Source of the DNA: Sideroxyarcus sp045866275 | GTDB taxonomy: Bacteria > Pseudomonadota > Gammaproteobacteria > Burkholderiales > Gallionellaceae | Assembly: GCA_045866275.1 (NCBI GenBank) | Contig: BAAFRX010000010.1 | Coordinates: 17,260 to 81,259, forward strand | Length of the DNA: 64,000 bases | Reading direction: 5' to 3' | Part shown: one piece after another, positions 9,228 to 17,766 of the stretch | Layout of the letters: each line of letters opens with the position of its first letter | Numbering within the stretch: position 1 is the first letter of the stretch | Made by a program: the position numbers and the translations under genes | The notes under the pieces: generated by a model | What the model saw: only the letters and a program-made list of their open reading frames with translations | Databases searched by the model: none | Told to the model about the DNA's origin: nothing

Positions 9228-10048
9228 AGGAATTCGTCCGGCAGACTTTCAACAACGACAGCGCCGCCCCATAACGCCGACATGATGCGCGTCGCATGCG
9301 CCTCGTCGCCGCTGGTGAAGAAGGTCTCGCCGCCGATGCCGCCTTGGGCAACACGGGGCGGTAATTCGCCATCGACCCTGCGCTTCAGTTCGCGCGCGAC
9401 GGCGGCACCAGTATCGATCAACGTAATCCCGTCGCCAACCACTTCGCGGATCAGCGGTGCGAGGAAGGGGTAGTGGGTGCAGCCCAGGATCAGGGTATCG
9501 GCGCCCGCCTTGAGTAGCGGCGCGGTGTAACGCTCGACCAGACGGCGTGTCTCGATGCTGTGCAGGTCGCCGCGCTCCACTGCCTCGACCAGGCCCGGAC
9601 AGCCCTGGGTGACGATCTTCGCGTTGCCCGCATATTTTTCCAGCAGGGCGGCAAAGCGCGCGCTCTCCAGCGTGCCAACCGTGGCCAGGACGCCAACCAC
9701 ACCCGTCTTCGTCGCGGCGACAGCGGGTTTGACCGCCGGCTCCATCGCCACGATAGGCAGGCGGTTGAACCGGACCCGCAATGAATGGGCGGCGGCGGCC
9801 GTCGCGGTGTTGCATGCAATGACGACCGCCTCCGCGCTCAGACCGACGAGGAACTGCGTCAGCGCCAGCGAACGCGCTTCGATATAGGCAGGCGACTTGT
9901 CGCCGTAGGGCACGTGGCCGGAATCGGCGATATAAACGAGGTGCGCATCAGGCAAGGCGGCACGGATGTGTTGCAGCACCGAGAGGCCGCCCACGCCGGA
10001 ATCGAATACGCCGATGGTTCTGGAAGTATGGGGATAAGGAGAGTCCAT
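9224..10048 (-). CDS. murI: Glutamate racemase MurI
   Basis: Makes D-glutamate for peptidoglycan. The 274-residue protein has the FDSGVGGLS motif with Asp16, the two catalytic cysteines in ACNTAT (Cys79) and GCTHYPF (Cys190), and the YIADSGHVPYGDKS block. It is somewhat longer at both ends than the shortest members but otherwise typical. It overlaps the deacetylase gene by ATGA. Confidence 0.96.
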   Translation of the reverse strand: MDSPYPHTSRTIGVFDSGVGGLSVLQHIRAALPDAHLVYIADSGHVPYGDKSPAYIEARSLALTQFLVGLSAEAVVIACNTATAAAAHSLRVRFNRLPIVAMEPAVKPAVAATKTGVVGVLATVGTLESARFAALLEKYAGNAKIVTQGCPGLVEAVERGDLHSIETRRLVERYTAPLLKAGADTLILGCTHYPFLAPLIREVVGDGITLIDTGAAVARELKRRVDGELPPRVAQGGIGGETFFTSGDEAHATRIMSALWGGAVVVESLPDEFL

Positions 10049-10061
10049 ACTGATTTAATCA

Positions 10062-10167
10062 GCCACGGATGAACACGGATAGACACGGATAATACCGAGA
10101 GACAACACGCACTGGGTGCGCGACTTATGGTTTGCCTTATCCGTGCTCATCGGTGTTCATCCGTGGC
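10062..10167. repeat. Inverted-repeat (MITE-like) element between murI and ybiT
   Basis: A 31-base arm beginning GCCACGGATGAACACGGAT (10062-10092) is repeated in inverted form at 10137-10167 with about 27 of 31 bases matching, enclosing 44 bases. Each arm is itself built of CACGGAT-like units. It carries no gene and is flanked by the start of murI and the end of the ABC-F gene. It belongs to the same general type as the elements at 14040-14171 and 46421-46554. Confidence 0.85.
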
Positions 10168-10174
10168 GAATGGT

Positions 10175-11776
10175 TCAGGCTTTTTCTTCCATCTGGTCGC
10201 GCAGGAATTCTTCATAGGTGCCGTGGTAGTCGTTCACGCCCCTGGCCGAAATTTCGATGATGCGCGTCGCCAGCGACGACACGAACTCGCGGTCATGGCT
10301 GACGAACACCAGCGTGCCCTTGAACAGGTCGAGCGCAGTGTTCAGCGATTCGATGGCTTCCATGTCCATGTGGTTGGTCGGCTCGTCCATCAGCAGCACG
10401 TTGGGTTTTTGCAGCATCAGCTTGCCGAACAGCATGCGACCTTTCTCGCCGCCGGACAGCACCTTCACGCGCTTCTTCACGTCGTCGCCGGAGAACAGCA
10501 AACGACCCAGCGTGCCACGCACCACTTGGTCGTCGTCGCCATCGCCGCGCCAGTCGGTCATCCATTCCATCATCACCTTGTCTTCGGCGAAGTCGTGCGC
10601 GTGGTCCTGCGCGTAGTAGCCCAGCTTGGCCTTTTCCGCCCACTTGATGGTGCCGGTGTCCGGTTCCAGGTCGCCCGCCAGACAGCGCAGCAAAGTCGTT
10701 TTACCAATACCGTTCGGGCCGATGATCGCCACCTTCTCGCCTGCGTCGATACGGAAATTGACGTTGGAGAACAGCATGCGGTCGAAGCCCTTGGCCATCT
10801 TCTGCACCTCGACGGCGGTGCGGTGCAGCTTGTCGCGGTCGTCGTATTCGAAGCGGATGAAGGGATACTGGCGGCTGGAAGGCTTGATGTCCTCGATCTT
10901 GATCTTGTCGATCTGGCGCGCACGCGAGGTGGCCTGCTTGGCCTTGGAGGCGTTGGCCGAGAAGCGCGCCACGAAGGCTTTAAGCTCGGCAACCTTTTCC
11001 TTGGCCTTGGCGTTGTCAGCCTGCTGCTGTTCGCGTGCCTGCGTGGAAGCCAGCATGTAGTCGTTGTAGTTGCCCGGATACACGGTGATCTTGCCGTAGT
11101 CCAGGTCGGCCATGTGCGTGCACACGCTGTTCAGGAAGTGGCGGTCGTGGGAGATGATGACCATCGTGCTGTTGCGCGCATTGAGGATGTTCTCCAGCCA
11201 GCGGATGGTGTTGATGTCCAGGTTGTTGGTCGGCTCGTCCAGCAGCAGGATGTCTGGATTCGAGAACAGCGCCTGCGCCAGCAGCACGCGCAGTTTGAAG
11301 CCCGGCGCAACCTCGCGCATCGGCCCGTTGTGCAGCTCGATGGCGATGCCCAGCCCCAGCAACAGCTCGCCCGCGCGCGCTTCGGCGGTATAGCCGTCGT
11401 ATTCGGCGAAGGTCGCTTCCAGATCGGCAGCGCGCATGTAGTCCTCTTCCGATGCATCGGGATTGGCATAGATCGCATCGCGCTCGCTCATCGCCTCCCA
11501 CATCTCGGCGTGACCCATCATCACCACGTCCAGCACGCGATTGTCTTCATAGGCGAACTGGTCCTGGCGCAGCTTTCCGAGGCGTTCGCCGCGGTCCAGC
11601 ATGACCTCGCCCGAGGATTGCTCCAGGTCGCGCCCGAGGATCTTCATGAAGGTGGACTTGCCGCAGCCGTTGGCGCCGATCAGGCCGTAGCGGTTGCCGT
11701 CGCCAAATTTGACCGAGACGTTCTCGAACAGCGGCTTGGCGCCGAACTGCATGGTGATGTTTGCGGTGGATAACAT
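10175..11776 (-). CDS. ybiT: ABC-F family ATPase, YbiT type
   Basis: A 533-residue soluble protein with two ABC ATPase domains and no membrane segments. Walker A motifs are GANGCGKST (34-42) and GPNGIGKT (353-360). The first domain has the degenerate APGFKLRVLLAQ signature seen in YbiT, and the second a normal LSGGEK (440-445). The charged linker between domains (about 240-300) is the ribosome-contacting arm. ABC-F proteins bind the ribosomal E site and relieve stalled translation. Single gene with its own start region. Confidence 0.93.
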   Translation of the reverse strand: MLSTANITMQFGAKPLFENVSVKFGDGNRYGLIGANGCGKSTFMKILGRDLEQSSGEVMLDRGERLGKLRQDQFAYEDNRVLDVVMMGHAEMWEAMSERDAIYANPDASEEDYMRAADLEATFAEYDGYTAEARAGELLLGLGIAIELHNGPMREVAPGFKLRVLLAQALFSNPDILLLDEPTNNLDINTIRWLENILNARNSTMVIISHDRHFLNSVCTHMADLDYGKITVYPGNYNDYMLASTQAREQQQADNAKAKEKVAELKAFVARFSANASKAKQATSRARQIDKIKIEDIKPSSRQYPFIRFEYDDRDKLHRTAVEVQKMAKGFDRMLFSNVNFRIDAGEKVAIIGPNGIGKTTLLRCLAGDLEPDTGTIKWAEKAKLGYYAQDHAHDFAEDKVMMEWMTDWRGDGDDDQVVRGTLGRLLFSGDDVKKRVKVLSGGEKGRMLFGKLMLQKPNVLLMDEPTNHMDMEAIESLNTALDLFKGTLVFVSHDREFVSSLATRIIEISARGVNDYHGTYEEFLRDQMEEKA

Positions 11777-11884
11777 GGGACTGCCTTATTTTTGAAGGCG
11801 CGCATTCTACCACTGACCGCAGGGTTCGACCCGGCCGCGGCTGGGTTACACTGCCGCCCTCACTGAATGCACCGCAGGACGATC

Positions 11885-12583
11885 ATGCAAGAGCAGACCC
11901 TCAACATCACAAAACTCGTCCATGTCAATATTGACGGACTGAGCGCCGAAGAACGCGCAGGGCTGAAGAAGCAGCTTGCAGATGCGCTGCAAGCGCTTGC
12001 CGCAGCAGCCGAGCCCTTGCCGCGCGCAAGGTTGCAGCTCGACGTCGCCGAAGTGCTGAACGCACTGGAGCGCGGCAAAGAAGCCTGGGACATCGCGCGC
12101 GAAGCGTTCTTCACCTGCATGCAGCAGGAAGCTTGGGCGGATGCGGTGGAAGCCTGCGATGTGCTGTTTCAGGCAAAACAAGCCGAATCGCTGGCCGCGC
12201 TGGGCATGGGCATCTGGCTGGCGGTGACCTTCCCGGTCGATCCGGAGCTGACCGTGGCCCTGCTGATCCACGTCGTGGACGAGACCCCGAACGACTCGGA
12301 CGGCGCAGCCGTCGCGGCGATCACCGCGCGTTACGTGGTGGATCTGCGCGCCGACGACGCGCAGCACGAGAACCTGTCCTTCCTGACCGGCCATCTGCTG
12401 GCCACCGTGGCACAGCGCCACGGCAACGTGCAGGACCAGGCAGCGATGGACAAGTGGCTGGAAAGGCTGGAACTGCGCGACCCGCAGGTGTTCCTGCCGC
12501 GCCTGGCCGGGGTGGTTGACCGGCTGGTCGGCGACCGCTGGTTGTTCGACCGCGACGCGCTGCGCAACCGATTGCCGCGCTAG
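11885..12583 (+). CDS. Conserved hypothetical protein, mostly helical
   Basis: A 232-residue cytoplasmic protein, rich in Ala, Leu, Glu and Asp and predicted largely alpha-helical, possibly TPR-like. I do not recognise the family. Several tryptophans are regularly spaced (EAWDIAREAF, EAWADAVEAC), consistent with helical repeats. I start at ATG 11885; an upstream ATG at 11867 is also open. Its TAG stop lies within the CTAG end of a 144-bp inverted-repeat element, so the last bases of the gene are shared with that element. Confidence 0.7.
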   Translation: MQEQTLNITKLVHVNIDGLSAEERAGLKKQLADALQALAAAAEPLPRARLQLDVAEVLNALERGKEAWDIAREAFFTCMQQEAWADAVEACDVLFQAKQAESLAALGMGIWLAVTFPVDPELTVALLIHVVDETPNDSDGAAVAAITARYVVDLRADDAQHENLSFLTGHLLATVAQRHGNVQDQAAMDKWLERLELRDPQVFLPRLAGVVDRLVGDRWLFDRDALRNRLPR

Positions 12584-12723
12584 TGTAGTGTTGCACGCTA
12601 TCTGGAACTTATGCCAAGGTGCGGGAAGCCCTTGTGGGTCGGGTTTTAACCCGACATGTCGGACTGAAGTCCGACCCACAAAGGTTCGCAATAAGTATCG
12701 TTAAGAGTGCAGCACTACACTAG
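12580..12723. mobile_element. 144-bp MITE-like element, copy 1
   Basis: The element begins CTAGTGTAGTGTTGCAC and ends with its inverted copy GTGCAGCACTACACTAG (16 of 17 matching), giving terminal inverted repeats with CTAG at both ends. The centre has two hairpins built from GTCGGGTTTTAACCCGAC and GTCGGACTGAAGTCCGAC. A second copy, inverted and identical in about 142 of 144 positions, is at 17763-17906. No transposase is encoded. The left CTAG provides the stop codon of the preceding gene. Confidence 0.9.
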
Positions 12724-12753
12724 AATGACTGCATTGTTATTCGCAGACTCATC

Positions 12754-14025
12754 ATGGTCCCCCATCTCACCACCGCACTCAAAGGCCCGCTGCTTGATCT
12801 GGAGCGGCGCTTCCTGACCGAACAGCCGAGCATCGAGCGCTGGTTCCGCACCCAGTGGCTGGAACACACGGTGCCGTTCTACGCCTCGGTCGATCTGCGC
12901 AACAGCGGCTTCAAGCTGGCGCCGGTCGATACCAACCTGTTCCCCGGCGGCTTCAACAATCTGAACCCCGATTTCCTGCCGCTGTGCATCCATGCCGCGC
13001 AGAGCGCGATCGAGAAGATCTGCCCCGAGGCGCGCGGCGTGCTGCTGATCCCCGAGAACCACACGCGCAACCAGTTCTATTTGCAGAATGTGCTGATGCT
13101 GAAACGGGTCCTGCAACAATCCGGCTTAAATGTGCGCGTCGGCAGTCTGCTGCCGGAGATTACCCAGGCCACGGACATTGCGCTGGCGGATGGCAGCACG
13201 CTCACGCTGGAACCTATCTTGCGCAAGGGCAATCGCTTGTCCATCGGCGATTTCGATCCCTGCGTGGTGTTGCTGAACAACGACCTGTCGGCGGGCGTGC
13301 CCGAACTGCTGCGCGGTCTGGAGCAGAACGTGTTGCCGCCGCTCCAGGGCGGCTGGACCACGCGGCGCAAATCCAAACACTTCGCCGCGTACGATCACGT
13401 GGCGCAGGATTTCGCCGCCTTGCTGGATATCGATCCGTGGCTGGTCAATCCGTATTTCGATGTCTGCGGCGAGGTGGATTTCCATGCGCGCACCGGCGAG
13501 GACTGTCTGGCCGCCAAGGTGGATGTGGTGTTGCAGAAGATGCGCGCCAAGTACGCGGAATACGGCGTGAAGGATGCCCCCTTCGTGATCGTCAAGGCGG
13601 ATGCCGGCACCTACGGCATGGGCATCATGACGGTGAAGGATGCCAGCGAAGTGCGCGATCTGAACCGCAAACAGCGCAACAAGATGGCGGTGGTGAAGGA
13701 AGGGATGCAGGTCTCGGACGTGCTGATCCAGGAGGGGGTCTATACCTTCGAACAGATCAACGAGGCGGTGGCCGAGCCGGTGGTGTACATGGTGGATCAC
13801 TTCGTGGTCGGCGGGTTCTATCGGGTGCATACCGGGCGCGGCACCGACGAAAACCTGAACGCGCCCGGCATGCATTTCGTGCCGCTGGCGTTCGAGAGCA
13901 GCTGCACCCTGCCCAATCCGCATAGCGCGCCGGACGACACGCCCAACCGTTTCTACGCCTACGGCGTGGTGGCGCGCCTGGCCTTGCTGGCGGCCTCGAT
14001 CGAGCTGGAGGAATTGACTGCGTGA
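12754..14025 (+). CDS. gshA: Glutamate-cysteine ligase, Acidithiobacillus type (GshA)
   Basis: First enzyme of glutathione synthesis, joining glutamate and cysteine with ATP. The 423-residue protein belongs to the proteobacterial class typified by Acidithiobacillus (TIGR02049), unrelated in sequence to E. coli GshA. Recognisable blocks are LAPVDTNLFPGGFNNL, RGVLLIPENHTRN, PFVIVKADAGTYGMGIM and the VVYMVDHFVVGGFYRVH stretch. It starts 30 bases after the MITE, so the element may have cut it from an upstream promoter. No gshB follows; apbE overlaps its end. Confidence 0.93.
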   Translation: MVPHLTTALKGPLLDLERRFLTEQPSIERWFRTQWLEHTVPFYASVDLRNSGFKLAPVDTNLFPGGFNNLNPDFLPLCIHAAQSAIEKICPEARGVLLIPENHTRNQFYLQNVLMLKRVLQQSGLNVRVGSLLPEITQATDIALADGSTLTLEPILRKGNRLSIGDFDPCVVLLNNDLSAGVPELLRGLEQNVLPPLQGGWTTRRKSKHFAAYDHVAQDFAALLDIDPWLVNPYFDVCGEVDFHARTGEDCLAAKVDVVLQKMRAKYAEYGVKDAPFVIVKADAGTYGMGIMTVKDASEVRDLNRKQRNKMAVVKEGMQVSDVLIQEGVYTFEQINEAVAEPVVYMVDHFVVGGFYRVHTGRGTDENLNAPGMHFVPLAFESSCTLPNPHSAPDDTPNRFYAYGVVARLALLAASIELEELTA

Positions 14026-15176
14026 GATTAAAACCATTTACCACAGAGACACAGAGACACAGAGAAAAGCAAGAAACAACGCTGCCATTTTATTCACGTT
14101 TTTTCTCGAATACACCGGCCACGTCCCTGTTCCCGGATTGGTTTTCCTCCGTGTCTCTATGTCTCTGTGGTGCGCTTTTGTTTTTATTGGCGGGTTGCAG
14201 CAAAGAACCGTTCTATCAGGAACAGGCTTACGTTTTCGGCACCATCGTCGAGGTCAGCATCTACGGCGAGGACGAGGCCAAGGCACGCCAGGGCACGGCT
14301 GCCGTGTTGGCCGAATTCCAGCGCCTGCATGACATGCTGCACGCCTGGCAACCCTCCGAACTCAGCGCGCTGAACACTGCCATCGCGCAGGGCAAGACCT
14401 TCAAGGCCACGCCTGAACTGGCGATGATGTTGCGCGATGCCGCCAGCGTCTCGCAGCGATCCGGCGGCACCTTCAATCCCGCCATCGGCGGCCTGATCCA
14501 GCTCTGGGGTTTCCAGTCGGACGACTTCAAACCGGTGCTGCCCGACATGCGCAAGGTCGCGGCCCTGCTGAAGGCCAATCCCCAGATGAGCGATCTGGTA
14601 TTCAAGGGCGAGCAGATCGGCAGCCGTAACCGGGCCGTCAAACTCGACCTGGGCGGCTATGCCAAAGGTTATGCGCTGGATCGCGCGGCGGCACTTTTGC
14701 ATGAGCTCGGCATCCGCAATGCGCTGATCAACATCGGCGGCAACGTGCTGGCGCTGGGCACGCACGGCGACCGCCCCTGGCGTGTGGGCATCCAGCATCC
14801 GCGCAAACCCGGCCCGCTGGCAACCCTGGAGTTGCATGACGGCGAGGCCATCGGTACCTCGGGCGACTACCAGCGCTATTTCGAGCTGGGCGGCAAACGT
14901 TATTGCCACATCATCGATCCGCGCAGCGGGATGCCGGTGCAGGGCGTGCAGGCGGTCACCATCCTGACGCGCGGGGCGCATGCCGGCCTGCGCTCGGATG
15001 CGGCCTCCAAACCCCTGTTCATTTCGGGTTCCGCAGGCTGGCGCGCGGCGGCGCGGCAGATGCAGCTCGACGATGCGCTGCTGATCGACGGCGCCGGCGC
15101 GGTGCATCTCACCGGGGCGATGCAGAAACGGCTAGAATTCACGGACCGCAATACGGTACGCAGTGTCGAGCCATGA
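14022..15176 (+). CDS. apbE: FAD:protein FMN transferase (ApbE lipoprotein) with repeat-derived N terminus
   Basis: Attaches FMN covalently to Thr or Ser of target flavoproteins such as NqrB/C and RnfD/G subunits, in the periplasm. Core motifs are present: YVFGTIVEV, DLGGYAKGYALDRA (about 209-222), INIGGNVLALG, GTSGDYQRYF and HIIDPRSGMP. Translation likely starts at GTG 14022 (GTGA overlap with gshA, GGAGGAA ribosome site). The first 58 residues, up to lipobox LLAGC with Cys59, are largely coded by a 132-bp inverted repeat. An internal GTG at about 14151 would also give a short lipoprotein signal. Confidence 0.93.
   Translation: MRLKPFTTETQRHREKQETTLPFYSRFFSNTPATSLFPDWFSSVSLCLCGALLFLLAGCSKEPFYQEQAYVFGTIVEVSIYGEDEAKARQGTAAVLAEFQRLHDMLHAWQPSELSALNTAIAQGKTFKATPELAMMLRDAASVSQRSGGTFNPAIGGLIQLWGFQSDDFKPVLPDMRKVAALLKANPQMSDLVFKGEQIGSRNRAVKLDLGGYAKGYALDRAAALLHELGIRNALINIGGNVLALGTHGDRPWRVGIQHPRKPGPLATLELHDGEAIGTSGDYQRYFELGGKRYCHIIDPRSGMPVQGVQAVTILTRGAHAGLRSDAASKPLFISGSAGWRAAARQMQLDDALLIDGAGAVHLTGAMQKRLEFTDRNTVRSVEP
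14040..14171. repeat. 132-bp inverted repeat inside the 5' end of apbE
   Basis: ACCACAGAGACACAGAGACA... (14040-14069) is repeated in inverted form at 14142-14171, with about 27 of 30 bases pairing. Total length is 132 bases, an exact multiple of three. The left arm codes for TTETQRHREK and the right arm for SSVSLCLCGA, which forms most of the hydrophobic part of the ApbE signal peptide. Confidence 0.88.
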
Positions 15177-15373
15177 ATCCCGAAGACCCATTGCAGCAAA
15201 ATATTCGGCGCACCACTGGCTTGCACGCGTTGCGGAAAATCCGCGCGCAGGTCGAGACCGAGCGGGCGGATGAGGCTTTCAAGGCCGGCATGCTGCGCTG
15301 GCTGGGAAGATACGGGTGGGTGGCACTGCCGCTCCTGGCGGTGCTGGTGGCATATGGATTGGGAGTCGTGTGA
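15173..15373 (+). CDS. Small single-span membrane protein
   Basis: 66 residues: a charged N-terminal part (MNPEDPLQQNIRRTTG) and one hydrophobic segment near residues 48-65 ending at the C terminus. It overlaps apbE by ATGA and the PTS EIIA gene by one base, so all three are probably translationally coupled. I do not recognise the family; the position suggests a membrane anchor or partner for one of these proteins. Confidence 0.7.
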   Translation: MNPEDPLQQNIRRTTGLHALRKIRAQVETERADEAFKAGMLRWLGRYGWVALPLLAVLVAYGLGVV

Positions 15374-15771
15374 TGGCGGGAATTCTGGTGGTGGCGCACA
15401 ACGATCTGGGCAAGAGCCTGGTGGATTGCGTCAAGCACGTGCTCGGCGCGGTGCCGAACAATGTGCGGGTGCTGTCGGTGCGTGCGAATGATGACCCGCA
15501 GCAAAAACTGGCCGAGGGGCACGCACTGGTGCGGCAACTGGACCAGGGCAAGGGCGTGCTGATTCTGGCCGACATCTACGGCGCCACCCCGAGCAACGTC
15601 GCGCGCCAGCTCTGCCGCGCCGAGCACATCATGGGCGTCGCCGGCGTGAACCTGCCCATGCTGTTGCGCGTGGTCTGCCACCCCAGCAAGACCATGCCCG
15701 AGATGGCGCAGATCGCCATCGAGGGCGGGCGCGAGTGCATCGTGCCGATGAACCCGGAAGAACAAGGATAG
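15373..15771 (+). CDS. PTS EIIA component, mannose/fructose type
   Basis: 132-residue EIIA-Man-like phosphocarrier. The N terminus MAGILVVAHNDLGKSL contains the phosphorylatable histidine at position 9, and ILADIYGATPSNVA matches the LxDxxGGSP region of the family. It overlaps the preceding gene (TGATG) and is followed by HPr and EI, but no EIIB, EIIC or EIID transporter subunit is present. This arrangement in betaproteobacteria is thought to be regulatory rather than for sugar uptake. Confidence 0.9.
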   Translation: MAGILVVAHNDLGKSLVDCVKHVLGAVPNNVRVLSVRANDDPQQKLAEGHALVRQLDQGKGVLILADIYGATPSNVARQLCRAEHIMGVAGVNLPMLLRVVCHPSKTMPEMAQIAIEGGRECIVPMNPEEQG

Positions 15772-15775
15772 AACC

Positions 15776-16045
15776 ATGCAACAACAACAGGCCCAGATCA
15801 TCAACAAGCTCGGTTTGCATGCGCGCGCATCGGCCAAGCTGTCCCAGCTCGCCACCCAGTTTCCCTGCGAGGTCTGGCTGTCGCGCAACGGCAAGCGCAT
15901 CAACGCGAAAAGCATCATGGGCGTGATGATGCTGGCCGCCGCCAAGGGTTCGACCATCACCATCGAGACCGGGGGCGAGCGGGAACAGGAGGCGATGGAC
16001 GCCTTGCTGGCGCTGATTGCCGACTTCTTCGGGGAAGGCGAATGA
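15776..16045 (+). CDS. ptsH: HPr phosphocarrier protein
   Basis: 89-residue HPr. The phosphorylation histidine is His15 in NKLGLHARA, and the regulatory serine region is in AKSIMGVMML at about 45-54. It passes phosphate from EI to EIIA. The conserved serine leaves room for control by an HPr kinase, usually encoded elsewhere in betaproteobacteria. It overlaps ptsI by four bases. Confidence 0.95.
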   Translation: MQQQQAQIINKLGLHARASAKLSQLATQFPCEVWLSRNGKRINAKSIMGVMMLAAAKGSTITIETGGEREQEAMDALLALIADFFGEGE

Positions 16046-17766
16046 GCTTCACCCTTCACGGCCTGCCGGTCTCCAGCGGCATCGCCATCGGGCGCGCGCA
16101 TCTGGTCTCGCACACTTCGCTCGAGGTGGTGCATTACGTGTTGCCCAAACATCTGGTGGCCGAAGAAGTCGCGCGACTGGAGGCGGCCTTGCAAGCGACA
16201 CGCGATGAGCTGACCGCCCTGCGCGCCAATCGCCCGCAACAGGCGGCGGCGGAGTTCGACGCCTTCCTCGATCTGCACCTGATGATCCTGGCCGACGAAC
16301 ACATCAGCCATGCCGCGCTGGAGATGGTGAAGAACGAGCACTGCAACGCGGAATGGGCACTGAAGAGCCAGATGGACGCGCTGGTCACCCAGTTCGAGGC
16401 GTTCGACGATGCCTATCTGCGCGAGCGCAAGACCGATGTGATCCAGGTGGTCGAACGCATCCTGAAAATCCTGGGCGGTCATCCCGGCCATGTCCCCCCG
16501 GAACCCCAGCACGAGGGCGAAACGGTGCTGGTGGCGCACGATGTCAGCCCCGCCGATCTGATCCAGCTCAAGCCGCACCAGTTCTGCGCGATCCTCACCG
16601 ATCTTGGCGGGGCCACTTCGCACACCGCCATCGTCGCCCGCGGCCTCAATACGCCGTGCGTGGTCGGCCTGCATCACGCGCGCGAACTCATCAAGGACCG
16701 CGACATGCTCATCGTCGATGGCGAGCAGGGCGTGGTCATCGTCGATCCGGACAAGAACATGCTGGCGGAGTACCGACTGCGCCAGAGCGAATGGGCGCTG
16801 GAACGGCAAAAACTGAAACGGCTGAAGACCGCGCGCGCCAACACGCTGGACGGCACCCGCATTGAACTGCAGGCGAACATCGAAATGCCGGGCGATGTGG
16901 CCCAAGTGCTGGAAAACGGGGCCGCCGGGGTGGGGCTGTTCCGCAGTGAATTCCTGTTCCTCAACCGCGACGATCTGCCGGGCGAAGAAGAGCAGTTCGA
17001 GGCCTATCGCGCCGTGCTGGAAGGGATGGGCGAGCTGCCGGTCACCATCCGCACCTATGACCTGGGCGCGGACAAGCAACTCAAGGGGGCCACCCGTGTC
17101 GCCAGCAATCCCGCCCTCGGGCTGCGCGCCATCCGCCTGTGCCTGGCCGAACCCAAACTGTTCCGCGCCCAGTTGCGCGCCCTGTTTCGCGCCTCGGTGT
17201 ACGGCAACCTGAAGATTCTGGTGCCGATGCTGTCCGGCGCATCCGAGATCATCCAGACCCTGCAGATGATTGCCACGATCAAACAGGAACTGCTGGCAGA
17301 CGACATTCCCTGCAAACCCGACGTGCCGATCGGCGGCATGATCGAGATTCCGGCCGCCGCACTGGCGCTCGGCGTGTTCATCAAAAAGCTCGATTTCCTC
17401 TCCATCGGCACCAATGACCTGATCCAGTACACCCTGGCCATCGACCGCACCGACGAGGAAGTCTCCCACCTGTATGACCCGCTGCACCCGGCCGTGCTGG
17501 AACTGCTGGCGCATGTCATCGGCAGCGCCAACAAGGCGAACGTGCCGGTTTCGGTGTGCGGCGAAATGGCGGGCGAGCTGGCTTATACCCGTTTGCTGCT
17601 CGGCTTGGGGCTGCGCCAGTTCTCGATGCACCCGGCGCAGTTGCTCGCCACCAAGCAGCGCGTGCTGACCAGCAACCTGGCGGACATCACCCCCTTCGCG
17701 CAAAAGATTCTGCGTGCCGATGACCCGCTGAAAATACGCGAGCTGCTGGATCGGCTCAATGCCTAG
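16042..17766 (+). CDS. ptsI: PTS enzyme I (phosphoenolpyruvate-protein phosphotransferase)
   Basis: 574-residue EI that takes phosphate from phosphoenolpyruvate. The active histidine is His194 in GGATSHTAIVARG. The C-terminal PEP-binding domain has GIGLFRSEF-like (VGLFRSEFLF), the TYDLGADKQ block, the SIGTNDLIQYTLAIDR block and the catalytic cysteine region VSVCGEMAGE. Full length. Its TAG stop codon (17764-17766) is formed by the CTAG end of a MITE-like element. Confidence 0.96.
   Translation: MSFTLHGLPVSSGIAIGRAHLVSHTSLEVVHYVLPKHLVAEEVARLEAALQATRDELTALRANRPQQAAAEFDAFLDLHLMILADEHISHAALEMVKNEHCNAEWALKSQMDALVTQFEAFDDAYLRERKTDVIQVVERILKILGGHPGHVPPEPQHEGETVLVAHDVSPADLIQLKPHQFCAILTDLGGATSHTAIVARGLNTPCVVGLHHARELIKDRDMLIVDGEQGVVIVDPDKNMLAEYRLRQSEWALERQKLKRLKTARANTLDGTRIELQANIEMPGDVAQVLENGAAGVGLFRSEFLFLNRDDLPGEEEQFEAYRAVLEGMGELPVTIRTYDLGADKQLKGATRVASNPALGLRAIRLCLAEPKLFRAQLRALFRASVYGNLKILVPMLSGASEIIQTLQMIATIKQELLADDIPCKPDVPIGGMIEIPAAALALGVFIKKLDFLSIGTNDLIQYTLAIDRTDEEVSHLYDPLHPAVLELLAHVIGSANKANVPVSVCGEMAGELAYTRLLLGLGLRQFSMHPAQLLATKQRVLTSNLADITPFAQKILRADDPLKIRELLDRLNA

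Noticed and set aside
7620..9473. A 617-codon plus-strand frame opposite purU and the deacetylase gene.
   Set aside because: Shadow of two well-recognised minus-strand genes.
10127..11773. A 548-codon plus-strand frame opposite ybiT.
   Set aside because: Shadow of the ABC-F gene, with a low-complexity His/Val/Gln-rich composition typical of antisense frames.
12600..12704. A short frame reading MRTFVGRTSVRHVGLKPDP in both 144-bp elements, as if a conserved small protein.
   Set aside because: The match comes from DNA identity of the repeats; there is no ribosome site and the hairpins explain the conservation.
15139..17703. An 854-codon open frame on the minus strand opposite the PTS genes.
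   Set aside because: It is the antisense shadow of GC-rich ptsI and neighbours, whose own frames have clear motifs and coupled overlaps; the antisense protein has no family features.
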